A DNA stretch of 64,000 nt from Tamarix chinensis (lineage: Eukaryota > Streptophyta > Magnoliopsida > Caryophyllales > Tamaricaceae): the NCBI GenBank assembly GCA_030549775.1, contig CM060173.1, positions 63,802,367-63,866,366 on the forward strand, in the 5' to 3' direction. The stretch's first letter is position 1; each line of letters opens with the position of its first letter. Made by a program: the position numbers and the translations under genes. Below are positions 23,990 to 36,603 of this stretch, one piece after another. The notes beneath the pieces were generated by a model. That model had not been told where the DNA came from, did not search any database, and worked only from the letters and a program-made list of their open reading frames with translations.

Positions 23990-26265
23990 ATATTAGCGTG
24001 GTTAGTGGGGGTGATTTCAATTATATCCTTGAGTTAAGGGGAACAACATAGGGATACTATCAATTAGTCTTGAAACTATGAGCTTTTTAGTCATTGTTTG
24101 TGCACTCATGGGCTAGTGTACCTTGGTTTTCATAGCCCAAGATTTACATAGCATGAGAAAGTTTGAGGTTAAAGTATTTGCTTCCACATAGATAGGTTCA
24201 TGGTTAATGAGGCTTGGTGCTTGGATTATCCAAGGGAAACTATGTTTCATTTGTAGAAGGGTTACTCCGACCACCACCCTATTAAGATTTATTCTAATGG
24301 TAGGGTACCGAATAGAATGGGAAAGAGATTATTTATTTTTTACATGGTGTAACTCTCAAATCTAAGGATTTCGAGATGGTTTAGAATGTTTTGTCCTCTC
24401 CAAACATTGTAGAAACCCTCTCCACCACCTCATAAAAGTTGTTATCATGGAGTAAGAAAAACTTTAGGGGTATCTTTCATGGAAAATAGAGAATTTGCAC
24501 ATGTTTGGTGGGAGTCTAAGATAAATTATTTGTAGAACCAAATGGAAATCTTAAAAAGTTTCCAGCTTTTTAAGGAATTTGATGACATTTTCCTTCAAGA
24601 AAAGTTTATTCTATAATAGGAATAGTAGATTCTTCCACCTTGATGCTAATCACATGAGAGAGAGGGAGGGATGGAAAGAGAAGTAAGGTGTTGCAATTAA
24701 GACGAGAGAATGGCTCTTAGGAGTTGACCAAGCTTAACTCAAGCATATGGCACTAGATTATTTTAATGAACTCTTGACAGAGGAGCACAATTGGGTTCAC
24801 AATTTCCTCCCTAACCATTTTCTTAATTTGGAAAATTCTCAACTTACTATAATTGTTTCCCTGTTTACTTTGCTTGAAGTAAATAAAGTTGTCTTTTTTA
24901 TAGGTTTCACTAAAAGCTTAGGTTAGGATGGTTTTGGCCCAGTGTTCTTTCAGGAATGTTGGTTCTTGTTTCTCTTGCTTTTACTAAAGGGGTGTTCCCA
25001 ATTAAATTGAATGTTACGTTCTTATCTTTTATCCCAAAAATGGAAGATCCTCTCTTCATAAAGGATTTTAGACCAACTGGACTTTGTAATGTGCATTACA
25101 AGGCCATCACCTACGTGCTTATCAGTACACTTAAGTGTTTCTTGCCAATTTTGATTGGCGAAGAGCAAAGCACTTTTCTATTTTTTCACCAACCCCATAA
25201 CACTATTATTGTCTCTTAAGATGTACTAAATAATATGTAGAGAAATAAGGCTTACATATACCTTATGGTTATCAAGCTAGACCTGGAAAAATATTATGAT
25301 CAGCTCTTGTAGGAGTTCATGGAGGATAATTTATTAATTATTAGCCTTCCAACTAACATCATTATGCTCATTTTGGATGTATATATACTCCCTATATTAG
25401 AGTTGTTTGGAATGTTGAGGTTTTTAAAGCTTTCTTACCCTCTAGAGGCATCAAACAAAGGATCTCATCTTCATCCATTGTGTAGAGATATTAACTCATC
25501 TTATTTGATACAAAATTTGGTTGAAGAGGTGGAAACCAATTGTTGTTTCTCATAGAGGTTTTCCTATCTCTCATATCTTCTTTATTGATGATTTTCTTCT
25601 TTTTTCTAAGGCATCAGTTGGAAAATGAGATTTATTATGGACTGTTTGTATAAATTTAGAGGTGTGACATGTTTAAAGGTGAGTTTATATGAGTCAACCA
25701 TCAACTTTTCACATAAAGTTGATTAAACTAGAGCCCTAGAAATATCTGCCATTACCCATATTCGAAGAGTTGAGAATCTAGACAAATATCTGGGAGCCTC
25801 CTTACCTATGGGTAGAAAAGGCCATTACTTCTTCTCACCTATTATGGAAAAGGTTTGTAAGAAAATGTTTTGCCCGTTAGTCTTCCTTCTTTTCTCTTGT
25901 AGGACGTGTTATGCTCATCCATTCTATTAGCTCTCCCTTCCTCTTTATACCATGGCCTCTACCAAGATTCATAAAGATTTTAATGAACAGATTGAAAAGC
26001 TTTATATAGCTTTCATTTGGGGGTCTACAAGTATTGCTACAAAGATTCACTTGGTGGGATGGGATTGTGTTTATTGTAGTAAGTCTTGTGGTACATTAGG
26101 AATCAATCATATAGAGTTGGTTAATAAGAACACTATAATGAAACATGCTTGGGAATTTATCCATAGTAAAGAAATGCATTGGATTCATCTTCTTTGCCAA
26201 AATTATCTAAAGTCATTAAAGGATTTACCCTTGGTTACCTCCGCTTTGACAGTGTCCTTATAGAA
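23990..26265 (+). pseudogene. LINE ORF2 remnant (endonuclease and reverse transcriptase)
   Basis: ORF2 of L1-type LINEs carries an AP-like endonuclease and a reverse transcriptase. Visible here: GGDFNYILEL near 24010 (endonuclease 'GDFN'); a run with FIPKMEDPLFIKDFRPTGLC and then NVHYKAI (25047-25112), the standard 'IPK--P--I-DFRPISLCN' block; and ISHIFFIDDFLLFSKAS near 25569, the catalytic 'FADD' block with I for A. At 25952-26263 follows the RT-downstream block with FIWG, HLVGWD and a Gly-Leu/Ile motif. Many stops and at least three frame changes rule out activity. Confidence 0.75.
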
Positions 26266-27079
26266 ACATGTGTTCAACACATGTAATGCTAAGAGGGATG
26301 GTCTTATATTGAATGTGGGTGACAGCAATATCATTTATTTTTGGAAAGATTGGAAGTAGGTTGGGTTCACTCATCTAAGTTGCCAATGGTTTAGTGTGTA
26401 AGGAACGTGTTAACCTTAAACTTAAGGATTACGTTGATGAAACTAGGTAGTGGAAGTGGTCTCTCTTCCTATCCAAGCTACCAACTAGTCTTCTCATGAA
26501 GATTGCTATGACTTTTTTCTTGATGGATATGAGTAAGGATAGTATAGTCTGGTGGGGACTTGATGTGTCTGGTTTTCCCCCCTCAAATCCTCAATGGATT
26601 TCTTGTGGAGTTAACCTCCCCCTTGATATCCTAAATAGGACTTTTTGTGGACGCTCCATATCATATAACATATTAAATTATTCATTTGGCTTCTTACTCA
26701 TGTTATCCTTTTAAGCAATGGAGGAAAATTTACAAGAGGCCTCATATTGGACCACACTTGTAGCTTTCATAGCCATGTGTTGGATGATGGTTTGCATGCT
26801 CTTCGGATTATCCATCAGCTAGAGAGATTTATAATTTTCATGTTCCACTAAGAAAAGTAGAGGATTTTTTCTAGACCTTCTCCTTAGTTGGCTATGGGGA
26901 AACCTGAAAAAAAAATTGAGCTCTTAATGATCCACTAGTATATAAATTAGATTAAACGATAGCCAATATAATGTGGTTTTAAACTAAGCCACCATCGAAC
27001 CCATTGCTTGGTAAGAAACAACATGGACAAAGCATTTTAGATATTTAAACAAGACATATACACGACTATTTTAACTTAT

Positions 27080-30000
27080 TATAATACTCCCATTTTTTAA
27101 TACCAAAAACTTTCATTTAAAATAGTGCAAAAGAAGAAAATGCACCTAGGAAAAATAGGGTACCTAAAAAAAGATAGACATATGTTGCCTACCCCATATC
27201 AAATACAAGGCTAAAACTAACCAATAAATTTAAAAATAACAGAGTGAGTGAATATAAATTACATAAACACTTTGAACATTTTTTACATTTAAGGACCTTA
27301 ATGGTCCTCGATCAAATCATTACAAAAATACGAGTAGATAAAGTATGGGGCTACATTAAAATAAAGTTAGCGTATGACAACAAAATCAAAACCATGGTCT
27401 ACCACAGACCCCATAAAATCTCTAGGTGTCCACGATATCAAGGCCCGAACCTAAATTGAGGTAGGATCACTATTGGCCATCCCAAAAACCTACAAATTTT
27501 CCCCTACTCATGGGAATGAGCAGGTGACAAAGCAAACGGGCACATCAGTATGCTACGTACTGAGTAACCCAAGTTGCTCCCTTAATAGAAACATAATTAT
27601 GCGAATTCTATCTTACATGGATATGCTATTTAACATACCTCATGCTAATCCCATATACATAAAGGTGTGGATACACTAGAACAGACTATCATGCATAACT
27701 CAGACATGTAGAGTATATCATGCTTGATTTCATATTAAAGTCATGTAGGTATTCACACGTGCACTAAATAGGTTAAACTAAGCAACCACTAGGTTTATTT
27801 CCAATGGTTCAATCGTTGAAATTATACCATTCCCTCAATCATATATGACACAGATCAACACCCAACCAACATTTCATTTAATAACTAATTATTCACTTAA
27901 GCCATTAACTAAGTGTATATGCCAATATTAATACTTTTTTTTCATCTAAAAATTTTAAAATCCTTATCTAATTATTCATATTTGCTTATTTATTATCCCT
28001 ATCTTTATCATCCATATTTTATTATAATTAAGCGATGGGCTATGCACCACCCCATGGTCTCACATACTATGGAAGCCTATCCAAATAAGGGACAAAAAGT
28101 CCAGGTCGAAGCTAGTCACTAGAATGAACATAAGTCTATGCTAAAGCCAACCAATTTGGACATAAGTCTAGTCTAACGCTAACCACCTAGGTAAACAAAC
28201 CCTTTAGTATCAATACCCCCTAGTACATCATCAATATATAGATTAGGTAAGGCATCGAGACCTCTAAGGATCCTGCCCAAAGGCACCAATAAACGCCCAA
28301 ACATAGACTAACCCTCAGTACTTAATCGAGAATCAAGTAATCTAGACCCATGTACAACTCAATTGTCTTTCACTTTACTTAGTTAGTATATTATTCATAA
28401 GGATAAGTGATCACACAAGGCCCATACAAAGATTAAGCAAGCATTTTCATTTTTATTTCATTTCAATCCTTTTCCATTTTCCCAACCATGCGGCTTTCCC
28501 TCTATCCGTGTCCAATATTATTCATATCCATTATTTTATTCTATTCAATCCCAAGTTGTGTTTCATTACTCCTTTCTCAAAATCATCATATGTCTAACAA
28601 GACTACACATTTAGTATTTACAATACTCATAAAGTAAGTTAAAATTATGATCCATTTAATCCTTTCATTAATTCATTAATCCATCATATAATATATATTG
28701 TATCCCATTAATAATCACAGGATAGTCCTAAAGATAACCTTAGAGCATGAAAAAATTGAAAGAAAACAAACCAATCTGTCAGTCTGGCCTAACCAGTTGA
28801 TCGATTGCACCACCTAGTCTATTAGTTTAGGTCAATCAGTTTGACTCAAACTAACCATGTTTTTTCCTCAAATTGGTCGATCGGTTTGGGCAACGCTTTC
28901 AACTATTCATAAACTAGTCGACTAGTTATACCCAACAAGTCGATGGGTTAAAGTAGAGAGCAAGACCAAGGTCTCTATAGGCTTACCAATCGATAGGTTG
29001 GGTTAATCAGTCGAATGTTCTAAGAACTTACCAATTGGATTGACCTAACCTATCAATCAGTTTGCCCTATAATAACATCAAACCATTAATTTCATGTAGA
29101 TTCATCCTTATAAATAATCCTTAATGAAATTAGAAAAGGTATCAACATAATCTAACACATTTTCAATAGAATTAACTTACATATCTCACATTAAATAATC
29201 AAATCTTATTTTTATCAATTTTCATGCTCTTTACTCAAATTATAAAATATATCCATCCAAATCACTTATGCAAGCTATATAAATTCATGCCAACATATAG
29301 AATCAACTTAAAGGAACTCATATCATGCAATAAAAGTTTCCATTAAACTAGAAACTTTTAACTTTTACAACCTTAAAACATCAAATATGTAACTGATAAT
29401 GTCACACAAAACCTTATTAACTTTTGAACTAAAACAAAATGGAAAGAAAGAAATACCACAATTAGGATAAAAATAGGGAAATACTCAGCTGAACCACTCA
29501 ACCATTTTCCCAAATCTAACTCTTCCTTACTTGACAATAAAAATAAGAAAGAGAAAGAGAAAGGTTCAAAAGAGTGTAAGAAATTTGACCACAAGGTTTG
29601 AAGTGCAGAAAAGAGGAATGGTGAATACAAAGACTTAGGGATTTCGATGCTAAAAAGAAAAGGTGCACAAAAGGGATGATTGGGGCTATTTATAACCAAC
29701 CAATCAAGAGGAATAACAAAGGGTTCAAGAATAATTCAAAAACCCTGAAAATTACTATTTAAATTTGAGCTAAATAGATAGATTTTGTCTAAGATATGAT
29801 GACATGTTCTATAGAGCTCGAATAATATTTTTGGATAATGCAGGTCAATATGGAAAGAATTAAAGCACACAAGAGAGGTAATAGAAGGTCAGCATAGAAG
29901 GAATCTTCTAGCTACTAAGAATTATACCTAAGATGAAGCATTAATCTCAGAAATGTATAAAGGAGAGAGATAGAAGAAGACAAAGTTGAGGTCATCTCTC

Positions 30001-30424
30001 CCCCTCAATTGTCTTAGTTAACCTCTAGATCAATTTGAGGCAATATTTTGGGTAAAATACATCATGAAAATGGCTAAAAATCTCTTAGGGACACTTTAAC
30101 ATGAGTTGGTAAGGTTCCATTTTAGTACAAGAATTTTTTTAGAAAATTTAGTTCAAAAAAATATGCCTAGCTTGACAAACCAATCAATCAGTTTAGGCCT
30201 ACCATTCAACTATTCTATAAATTAGTCGATTGGTTTAGTTGAGAAAACTTATGTGTCTGAGACAACGAACCAACCTATTGGTTAGCCTAAAAAACTCAAT
30301 AAATTCCATTTTTTAACCTTGTTCCAAACCAAATTTTCTTAAACACAATCATAACATTAAATCTACTCAAAGGCCTAAAAATTAGAACAATTATCATTCA
30401 ATTTTTTTAATACAGGGTATTATA
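27080..30424 (-). mobile_element. Solo LTR F (minus strand, 3.35 kb, TSD CTTAT)
   Basis: On the minus strand it starts TATAATACCCTGT (30424) and ends GGGAGTATTATA (27080), each a one-base decay of the usual TG...CA termini. CTTAT flanks it on both sides (27075-27079 and 30425-30429). Joining the flanks gives ACTATTTTAACTTATAACAA, a clean copy of the CACTA subterminal repeat, which confirms the insertion. It shares the ACTAGTCGACTAGT-like motif field with LTR G, so F and G are probably one family in opposite orientation. No coding sequence. Confidence 0.88.
28760..29070. repeat. Field of CGATCGACTAGT-like palindromic motifs in LTR F
   Basis: Imperfect copies of ACCAATCGACTGGTT, CTAGTCGACTAGTT and CGATCGGTTTGG recur every 20-40 bp. 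A second small group lies at 30175-30300. The same motif set occurs in LTR G at 31600-31690 and 37750-38160. Confidence 0.75.
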
Positions 30425-30715
30425 CTTATAACAACTGTGTATACCCTCAGTGAGAGAGGTAAATAATGGTTAAGGGTATGCACAACGGTTATAAGTTAAA
30501 ACCATCATATATACCCTACTAGTGCAGAAGGGAACACACATCAGTTATAAGGTCAAACCATCATGTATTCCCTTGATCAATATTTACCTCTCTCACTGAG
30601 GGAGCACACAATGGTTATAAGGTAAAACCATCATGTATTCCCTTTTGTAATTTTAGGATATACACGATGATTTTAACTTATAACTATTGTGCATACCCTT
30701 TTTGTTCATTTTTTT
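30425..30715 (+). repeat. CACTA subterminal repeat cluster
   Basis: Five units of about 38-40 bp follow the pattern ACAACGGTTATAAGTTAAAA then CCATCATGTATACCCT, each an imperfect palindrome (GGTTnTAA...TTAnAACC). The first unit is split by LTR F. Two units are in one orientation and three in the other. Subterminal repeat arrays are the binding sites of the TNPA/TNPD-type proteins in En/Spm elements; that role here is inferred. A 22-bp perfect inverted repeat (30444-30465 with 30581-30602, core CTCAGTGAGAGAGGTAAATA) surrounds the central units. Confidence 0.75.
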
Positions 30716-31213
30716 TTACATCATACTTTTTTAACCTAGAACAATCTGCACTCTTTTACATTACCTCTTGATATCCAGACAACGTCGTTTGAAGTGATAA
30801 ATCTCTACAACCGTCATTGGATTTCTCTCTTCACTTCGTCAGAGTTCTGGCTCATTTGTGTTCTGCTACAGTTTGTAGTCGTTGCTTTTCTCTTTCTCCA
30901 CTAGTAGTATATTTAGTATTCTTATTCTTTTCTTTTCTTTGAATTTTCATCATTATGTATAAGTTTCTCTTTCTTTCTAAATTTTTCTTGTGTTATTTCT
31001 TATTCAAATATCTATGATGTGTATTTCATTATTCTTTGTCCATTATACTATATATGATGTTGTAGTGTATATCTGTACACTCTATGTTGTTATTTTTTTT
31101 TATATTTTGTGAAGATATATTATCAAACTATATATTTCCAAAAATAAATTATATAAACAAAATACATAATACTCTATAGAAATCGTCGTACTGTTACTAG
31201 TGCAAATGTTACT

Positions 31214-31440
31214 GTGGTGTATATGTATTCTAGATATATTGTTGATTTTTTTTGCTTGAGTTGGCTAATGTCGTCAGATTCCCCATTTTTTTTTAGGTTA
31301 GGGGCTGAAAAATACTTATTTCTTATTATGGATTGTAAGTGGATATATACAAGCAAGTTATCTATAGAATATGTAGATAGTGTTCAACACTTTATTAAAT
31401 TAACCGTTGACCATTAAAAAGATCCTTTACGGATATCTTG
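31214..31440 (+). pseudogene. CACTA transposase N-terminal part (transposase-associated domain)
   Basis: From the ATG at 31328 the frame reads MDCKWIYTSKLSIEYVDSVQ and then HFIKLTVDH. This is the opening of the transposase-associated domain of TNP2-type genes, normally 'MDRSWMY--RLS-EY--GV--FI-FA'. A TAA follows at 31415. Solo LTR G interrupts the domain at 31440. After the LTR, from 40565, the frame continues with PCVDYRN, the 'CPCV-CRN' zinc part of the same domain, the first Cys codon having become TGA. Upstream sequence to 31214 is open but unrecognised. Confidence 0.7.
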
Positions 31441-32003
31441 TGTAATACCTCACTTTCTAGAGTTGCTAATGTGTGCTAATCTACACGTTTGATTGTGAAA
31501 TAAGTTTTTTTTATCTTATTTTATAAATGTGTTTAAGAATGGTATAGTTATTGGATAAGCTAAATTTGATTAGAAAAAATATTTAGTTTTTTAGAGAAAC
31601 AAGTCAACTGGTCTAAGGTACCAATCGAATAATTTGTTCATAAAAAATTCAATTCCTAAAACCCATTGAACCAATTGACTGGTTTGATTACCTAATTTTT
31701 TTTTTTAAAAAAATAATAGAATGTATATCATCAAGCAGAATTACAAATGAAGTTGTAGAATTTATCCAACCTCCCAATCATACTTCCAAACTTATCCCTC
31801 CTACTAGGTTGAATAGAAAGAGAAGACATATTCAAAGCAATCCTATGAGCTACCCCTTTCAAATCCCAAGGTATATTCAAAAAAATTCTTCCATTCCTAG
31901 CCTTCCAAATTTCATAGAAAGCTAAAGCATAAAAACTAGAATAAAATTGAGCTTTAATAGCACTTCTACTTCTACCCCTAGAAAAGGAATTTAATAAACC
32001 CTC

Positions 32004-35000
32004 CTAGGAGTTGTGTCTCCTCCTTTGTCCACAAGCTTTACCAATAGCAGACCACACTTTCTTCATCTCAGGACAACCATAGAATAAATCAGAAATAGTT
32101 TCATCCTGAGTACAGAAGCAACATTGTAGACTGATGGATGGAAGAAAGCTACTTAACTTATCCTTGGTAAGAAGCTTGGAGTGAGAAACCAACCAGAAAA
32201 TAAATTTATGTTTAGGAGCTGCATGGTTTGACCAAACAGCTCTCCACCAACCAACTTTAGGAGCTGAATATCGAATGGTATCATACACCTCTACAATATG
32301 ATAAGTATGATCCATCTGACACTGTTGGAAAACAGGTATTAGCCTAGGCCTTAAAGCAAAAATTTTGTGCATGAGCCCTGAAGCACTGCATGGCAGGCTA
32401 CAGGAGGCAACATCATGCCTTTTAATGTAATAAGCATGGACTCATTTAATCCAAAGAGCATCCTTTTCCTGAGAAATATGACATAACAACTTCCCCACTA
32501 CTGCCTCATTCTGGGAAAATAGGTCCAACAGTCCTAAACACCCTTCCTTCTTTGGAAGACATACCACTTTCCATGCTACTAAAGCTCTCTTAGAATGAGA
32601 GGCTTTCCCTGACCAAAGAAAAGCCCTGTATAAAGCCACTACTTTATGGATAATCTTCTTAGGAAGAAGGAAGATCTGACTCCGGTAGTTTGTTATGCCA
32701 AAAATGACAGATTTTAACAATTGCAATCTTCCAACATAACATAGTAGTTTATTGGCCCAATGATGAAACCTGCCTGAGATTTTCTAAATCAACACCATCA
32801 TATTAGCTACTTTAAGCTTAGATGCATCCAGAGGGACCCCTAAGTATTTAAAGGGAAAAGATCCCTCATGAAAATGAAGAAGGGATAGAATAGAATGTTT
32901 TAAATCCTAACCTACACCACCCATAAACACCATACTCTTACCAGGGCTAACTTGGAGTCCTAAACAAGCTAAGAAATCAGATAAAACATCACTAACAACC
33001 TTGACAGAAGAGATAGTAGCTTTGCGTAACACCAATAAGTCATGAGCAAAACTGAGGTCGATAATCCCCAATTTCCTACATTTGGGATGGACTTGGAAAT
33101 CCTCCCTACCCCAAAAGGATTGGAATTGTCTATTGAGATACTCCATCACAATAACAAACAAAAAGGAAGACAATGGATCTCCCTGCCTAAGCCCATTTTT
33201 TCCCCTGAAAGGAGGTTGCATGATATTAGTTATAAACAAAGAATAAGATACAGAAGACACACAAGCCATAATCACCTTGATAAAATGCAAAGGAAAGTGC
33301 AGCCCCAACAAGACCTTCTCTAAAAATATCCAGTCAACAAAATCATAAGATTTCCTCATATCAACCTTGATCATACATCTTGGGAAAATGTGCTTTCTGT
33401 TATACATATGCAACAATTCATGAGCCAAAAGGACATTATCACCTATCCTTTTTCCTTTCAAAAAACATGAATGAGAAGGATGAATAATGGAAGGCAGGAC
33501 TTTTTGCAACCTTCCAGCTATAACCTTTGCCAAAACCTTATAAACCACATTGCAACAAGCAATGGGTCTAAAATCAACTAGCTCAATAGCATTCTCTGTT
33601 CTTGGGATAAGAACAAGCTTGGAATGTCCCATGAAGGAAGGAACTATAGCAATCTGAAACACCCTTCTTACCACAAGCCATAAATCTTCCCCTAACACAG
33701 TCAAAGCAGCCTTATAAAACCCTATAGTGAACCCATCAGGCCCTGGTGCTTTATAATTTCCAATGGACCACAATGCATCTTTTACTTCAACCACAGAAAT
33801 GGGTCTTAACAGCTCATGTTGATGAATAAGAGGTAAACCAGGACCCATCTTCATAACATCTTCAGAGACATTTCCTGAAGAAAGAACACCCTTACCCAAC
33901 AAGTCAGAGTAGAAAGTCACAAAAGCATTAGCAATTTCATCACTCTCTGAATAAAGACCATTACTGAGCTTAATCTTCCTTATAATATTTTGTTTATGTC
34001 AAGCTTTCATAACAAAGAAAAAGAAATGGGTATTGGAATCCCCCAACTGCAACCATTTGATACCTGATTTCTACTTTAGGAAGCTTTCTTCACAACTTGC
34101 ATAGAATTAATATTGCTGCAGGTTAGCTTTCTCATCTTACTGCAAATAAAGAATAGATGAATGCTAGGCCAAAGCGTCCTGGCTTCTTTTCAACTGTTCT
34201 CTTACCATTTGAACCATAGAAGAAATTCCTCCAAACTTTTTTTTATTAAGGGACTTCATCTTAATCATAACCTCCTTTAAATTGGCCTAAAAATTTCTAT
34301 AAACATTTCCTTCAGAAGAATGCTTCCAAATACCAGCCACCAAAGGTAGAAAACCTGGATCAAGGGTCCACATATCATAATTTTTTTATAATGGCCCCTA
34401 AATTGGGGTCTATTTTCATCCAAAGATATCACTGTAGGGCTGTGATATGAGAATAAGGTCTCTTTAAACTGAGCATAGGACAAAGGAAATTTAGAAGAAT
34501 ATGGTAAATTGACCATAACCCTATCCAGCTTAGCCATAATTAAATTATCCCCCAAGCTTCTATTAGACCAAGTAAACTTCAGTCCTGTGAAAGCTAGATC
34601 ATGAAGCAATAAAGAGTTACAACACTCTAGAGCTTCTGTCACGTCAGTGAGGTTAATGGAATTGCCATGAAAATTCTCACCAGGTTGCAATAACCATCAT
34701 CACAATCCAAGGATCATCAAATTATAGTTTTGCAGGCACTGCTAGAGAGCCCTTCTACTAGTCCCAGTATTAAAACCATAAACTAGGAATTCAAAGAAGG
34801 TCACATTGGAATGGACAGCAGATACAAAAACATGTAAAACTTGCTCATTGCATGCTAACAGTTGTACACCCCAAATCCCTCTATCCCAAAGACACCAAAT
34901 TCTCCCATTGGAGTGAGATACATAGTTATCAAGTCTTCTCCACTGCTTACCAAGCTTTACACAAGTACCATAAGCTTTAGTACTCTTAACTCTAGTTTCC

Positions 35001-35140
35001 AACAATCCTACAAAATAAATTTTATGCACTGATAACCAGTGCTTCAATTCCTTTTGTTTGTAGGACTTATTAAGCCCCTTAACATTCCAAGCTCCTAACA
35101 TTAGTAACCTGTTTGGAAATAGGAGGCTGGCTAGGTTCAA
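32004..35140 (-). pseudogene. LINE ORF2: endonuclease and reverse transcriptase, inactivated
   Basis: ORF2 nicks target DNA and copies the LINE RNA. The start is probably ATG at 35101 (MLGAWNVKGLNK), giving the endonuclease 'WNVRGLN' opening; FVGLLETRVK holds the catalytic Glu. Later come LDRVMVNLPY and SYHSPTVI (34690-34277). RT blocks lie at 33920-32907: NYKAPGPDGF, FRPIACCNVVYKVLAKVIAG, IKVDMRKSYDFVDW, GLRQGDPLSSFLFVIVMEYL and LSFAHDLLVLRKA. In the last, the catalytic FADD has become FAHD. The C-terminal zf-RVT-like part (PKHKFIFWLVSHSKL, CCFCTQDET) ends at 32004. One frameshift separates endonuclease from RT and several stops follow. Confidence 0.88.
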
Positions 35141-36603
35141 TACCCTGCTCCATCATATTATCATCCTGCTGGAAGTGGTCACCATCATTTGAAATCAAGC
35201 ATGCAAATCTACTTCCAAAAGCTCCTTTTTCCAATTTCTCCTTACCCTTTGAAGACACCCTCTGCTGCCTAGAAACACCTCCAAGAGTCATGGGACTACC
35301 CTCTCCTGAACAGATGGCAGCTCTGTGGGGCTCCCCACTAGTCTCAGGAATAATGCTTTTCTCAGGCCTTGCCTCGTCCACCTCCTTTTTCATAACTCTT
35401 CTCACTGTTCTAAGGCACTGACTTTCCCTGAGATAACTTCCTCCAATGTTGAGCTCCTTGGCCAGCACTTACTAGCCCCTCAGAATTGAAAACATTCCCT
35501 AAAGATGGCCCTACAAACTACACAAATGGCTTGGACACCTTCCTACATTTCTTAGAGAAATGACCTGCGTCATGACATATGTCACAGAAGGCAGGCCTCC
35601 ATTCCTACATAATCTTCTATGTCAACACAGCACCATCAGGATCAACAAGCTCCACAAATTCAACAAGCTTTTTTGACACATCTACTTCAACCAACATACG
35701 AGCATATAATATTCTCTCCCCTACTGAGGTTATACCATCCAAAAATAAAGGTCTCCCAATTGCACTCCCAATCCCGCTCAAAGAATCAACATCCCAATAG
35801 TCCAAAGCAAGATTCATAAGCTTCACCCATAATGGCATAAATTGGAACTTTTCCTTAGAAAACTGAAACCTCCTATGCCACTCTTTTAGGAAGAAAGGCC
35901 TGTTAAAGAAGGACCAATAAGGCTTGGTGAGAACCTAATATCTATCTTCTTTACTATCAAACTTAAAGACTATAAAACCCTGACCATGGAGCAGCACCTT
36001 GGGTTCCTTCACACAAGACCAGTTTCGTTTGACATACCCCACCGTTTGGGGCAAAGAGGGTCAAAACCCAATCACATACCCAACGATCTCCCATTGCCAA
36101 TCCTTACCATTGTTATCTACCATATCCTTTTGCAAAGATACTTGAATTTTATCTCCTACAAGCAAGGGAGGGACATAATTCAGAGGAGCCCCTCGAGAAG
36201 AAAATATGTTACCCAATACCATGTCTTTCCATGATTGCTTATCGACCAATGAACTGTCAGCCTATTATAACCCTATGTCTGCTAGACTTCCTTGAAAACC
36301 TAGTGTAGCAGGACCATTTTGATGGCCCTCTTCCTTTCTTCGAGTCTCTAAAATGTCTCTCAGCATCGAACTATCCTCCCTATCTACAGGCATGTGCTCT
36401 ACGTTCTCGTCTGCATAAAGTATGCATGTTGCCCCTTCCTGCGAGGATACATAATCAGAATCTTGGATCGCTTTAGCATTAGTCTCTACCAAACCAGCCA
36501 TCCCTGCACCATTCATTAAACTCCCTAACGCCATCTTCTTCTTCTTGGTCGTAGCCAAAGCACTCCTCATGCATGACATGGAGGAGGAGAGAGGAGAGAG
36601 CAT
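35079..36603 (-). pseudogene. LINE ORF1: DUF4283-type RNA-binding protein with zinc knuckle
   Basis: ORF1 of plant L1 elements coats the RNA and has a DUF4283-like domain followed by a CCHC knuckle. ATG at 36603 (MLSPLSSSMSCMRSALATTK) is the first in frame and lies about 70 bp from the element's 5' end. The frame continues through stops near 36265 and 36061. At 35838-35617 it shows MPLWVKLMNLALDYWDVDSL, then IGSAIGRPLFLDG and ARMLVEVDVSKKL, typical of the domain. A CCHC knuckle (FCDICHDAGHFSKKC) follows near 35600-35545. The C-terminal part, 35468-35079, is in another frame, so at least one frameshift is present. It ends overlapping the start of ORF2. Confidence 0.8.

Larger units (their letters stand above)
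22843..26920 (+). mobile_element. Heavily decayed L1-type LINE, plus strand
   Basis: Pieces of a plant L1 retroposon occur in the correct order: DUF4283-like ORF1 (about 23060-23400), zinc knuckle (23470-23510), endonuclease GGDFN motif (about 24008-24025), reverse transcriptase (24950-25700) and RT-downstream region (25950-26260). Frameshifts and stops are everywhere. A short A-run at 26905-26915 may be what remains of the poly-A tail. Neither target-site duplication nor a clear 5' end was found. It is far more decayed than the LINE at 31695-36674. Confidence 0.75.
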
